A DNA stretch of 26,716 nt from an uncultured Lachnospiraceae bacterium (lineage in GTDB: Bacteria > Bacillota > Clostridia > Lachnospirales > Lachnospiraceae), in contig CAJKWK010000038.1 of the NCBI GenBank assembly GCA_905203555.1, positions 1-26,716 of the forward strand, written 5' to 3'. Positions within the stretch are counted from its first letter, which is position 1; each line of letters opens with the position of its first letter. Position numbers and translations under genes: made by a program. This document shows positions 26,553 to 26,716 of the stretch, piece after piece. The notes under the pieces were generated by a model. That model was not told where the DNA came from and searched no databases. It saw nothing but the letters and a program-made list of their open reading frames with translations.

Positions 26553-26571
26553 TATGATAAATAATCATTTA
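26499..26571 (-). repeat. Right arm of the 73-base imperfect inverted repeat
   Basis: Reverse complement partner of 23448-23520, 65 of 73 bases identical. It includes the last 18 codons of hsdS copy 2, its stop and site 4. Confidence 0.85.
26558..26571 (-). repeat. Recombination site 4 (reverse) after hsdS copy 2
   Basis: TAAATAATCATTTA on the + strand, 5 bases after the hsdS copy 2 stop. Its reverse complement TAAATGATTATTTA equals the core of sites 1-3. The outer base 26572 differs. It is non-coding, which fits a role as the outer border of an invertible segment. Confidence 0.75.
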
Positions 26572-26716
26572 AAGTGGAATGGAGAAGATAGATACGATCG
26601 AGAAATTTCTATTGTAAAAGAGTCATGACCAAAGAGAAATAACTAAATTATATAGATAGCCTTGTTATCCAGTAATTCAAGGAGAACGAATCAACTATCA
26701 AAATAAATAATGTTTT
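26572..26716. other. Downstream flank without a recognisable gene
   Basis: These 145 AT-rich bases after site 4 hold only very short frames with many stops. There is no convincing terminator, promoter or RNA gene. An AAGGAG near 26680 has no ATG at a fitting distance before the window ends. Confidence 0.5.

Larger units (their letters stand above)
25818..26571. other. Putative invertible segment 2 (currently ON)
   Basis: The second half of hsdS copy 2 lies between forward site 3 and reverse site 4. Inversion would leave copy 2 ending INDYL-SYQSSMVA-stop, nearly the same tail as the present copy 1 (INDYL-AYQSSMVA-stop). The two hsdS units therefore share a common design, one seen ON and the other OFF. 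Site 4 is one base short of perfect, so the efficiency is uncertain. Confidence 0.65.

Overview
The window looks like part of an integrative and conjugative element (ICE) of a low-to-mid GC Gram-positive gut anaerobe, most likely a Clostridia/Lachnospiraceae relative. This is inferred from three things: a sortase-type surface protein built of SpaA/Cna-B domains, a DUF5688-YodL-giant methylase/helicase gene set known from such elements, and strong AGGAGG-type ribosome binding sites. There is no rRNA, tRNA or CRISPR array, and no gene-free stretch longer than about 175 bases.

Region 1 (1-17970) is ICE backbone, all on the + strand: the 5'-truncated giant surface protein, a small basic 46-residue protein, a DUF5688 protein, a 2560-residue methylase/SNF2-helicase protein and a 916-residue YodL-domain polyvalent protein. 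Each of the four longer gaps in or after this region (6021-6101, 7338-7405, 15089-15169, 17921-18093) contains a stem-loop. Three backbone proteins end in a related 'IHxRL' basic tail.

Region 2 (about 18000-26570) reads as more AT-rich and is a cargo operon with its own sigma-70-type promoter. It holds a 56-residue excisionase-like HTH protein, then type I restriction-modification genes hsdR, hsdM and hsdS with overlapping stops and starts. The specificity part is rearrangeable. hsdS copy 1 stops after its first target recognition half. Its second half lies downstream on the opposite strand, ending back-to-back with the first. A tyrosine recombinase follows, then a complete second hsdS.

A short site (ATAAATGATTATTTAG, reading INDYL in all three hsdS contexts) occurs as + at 23447, - at 24213 and + at 25818. 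A 14-base version lies as - at 26571, just after the stop of hsdS copy 2. The four sites therefore alternate in orientation. Flipping 23447-24213 would rebuild, exactly in frame, a 420-residue HsdS. Flipping 25818-26571 would turn off copy 2 in the same way that copy 1 is off now. The window thus holds a phase-variable type I R-M locus on an ICE, captured with one S gene OFF and one ON. It is expected to shuffle two N-terminal and two C-terminal recognition halves.

Recombinase-driven hsdS inversion is known from other bacteria (for example the SpnIII locus of pneumococcus and similar loci in Bacteroides). The less usual points here are the alternating four-site layout, the built-in OFF-state tail with its stop codon, two S genes that each have a translation start, and the ICE location.
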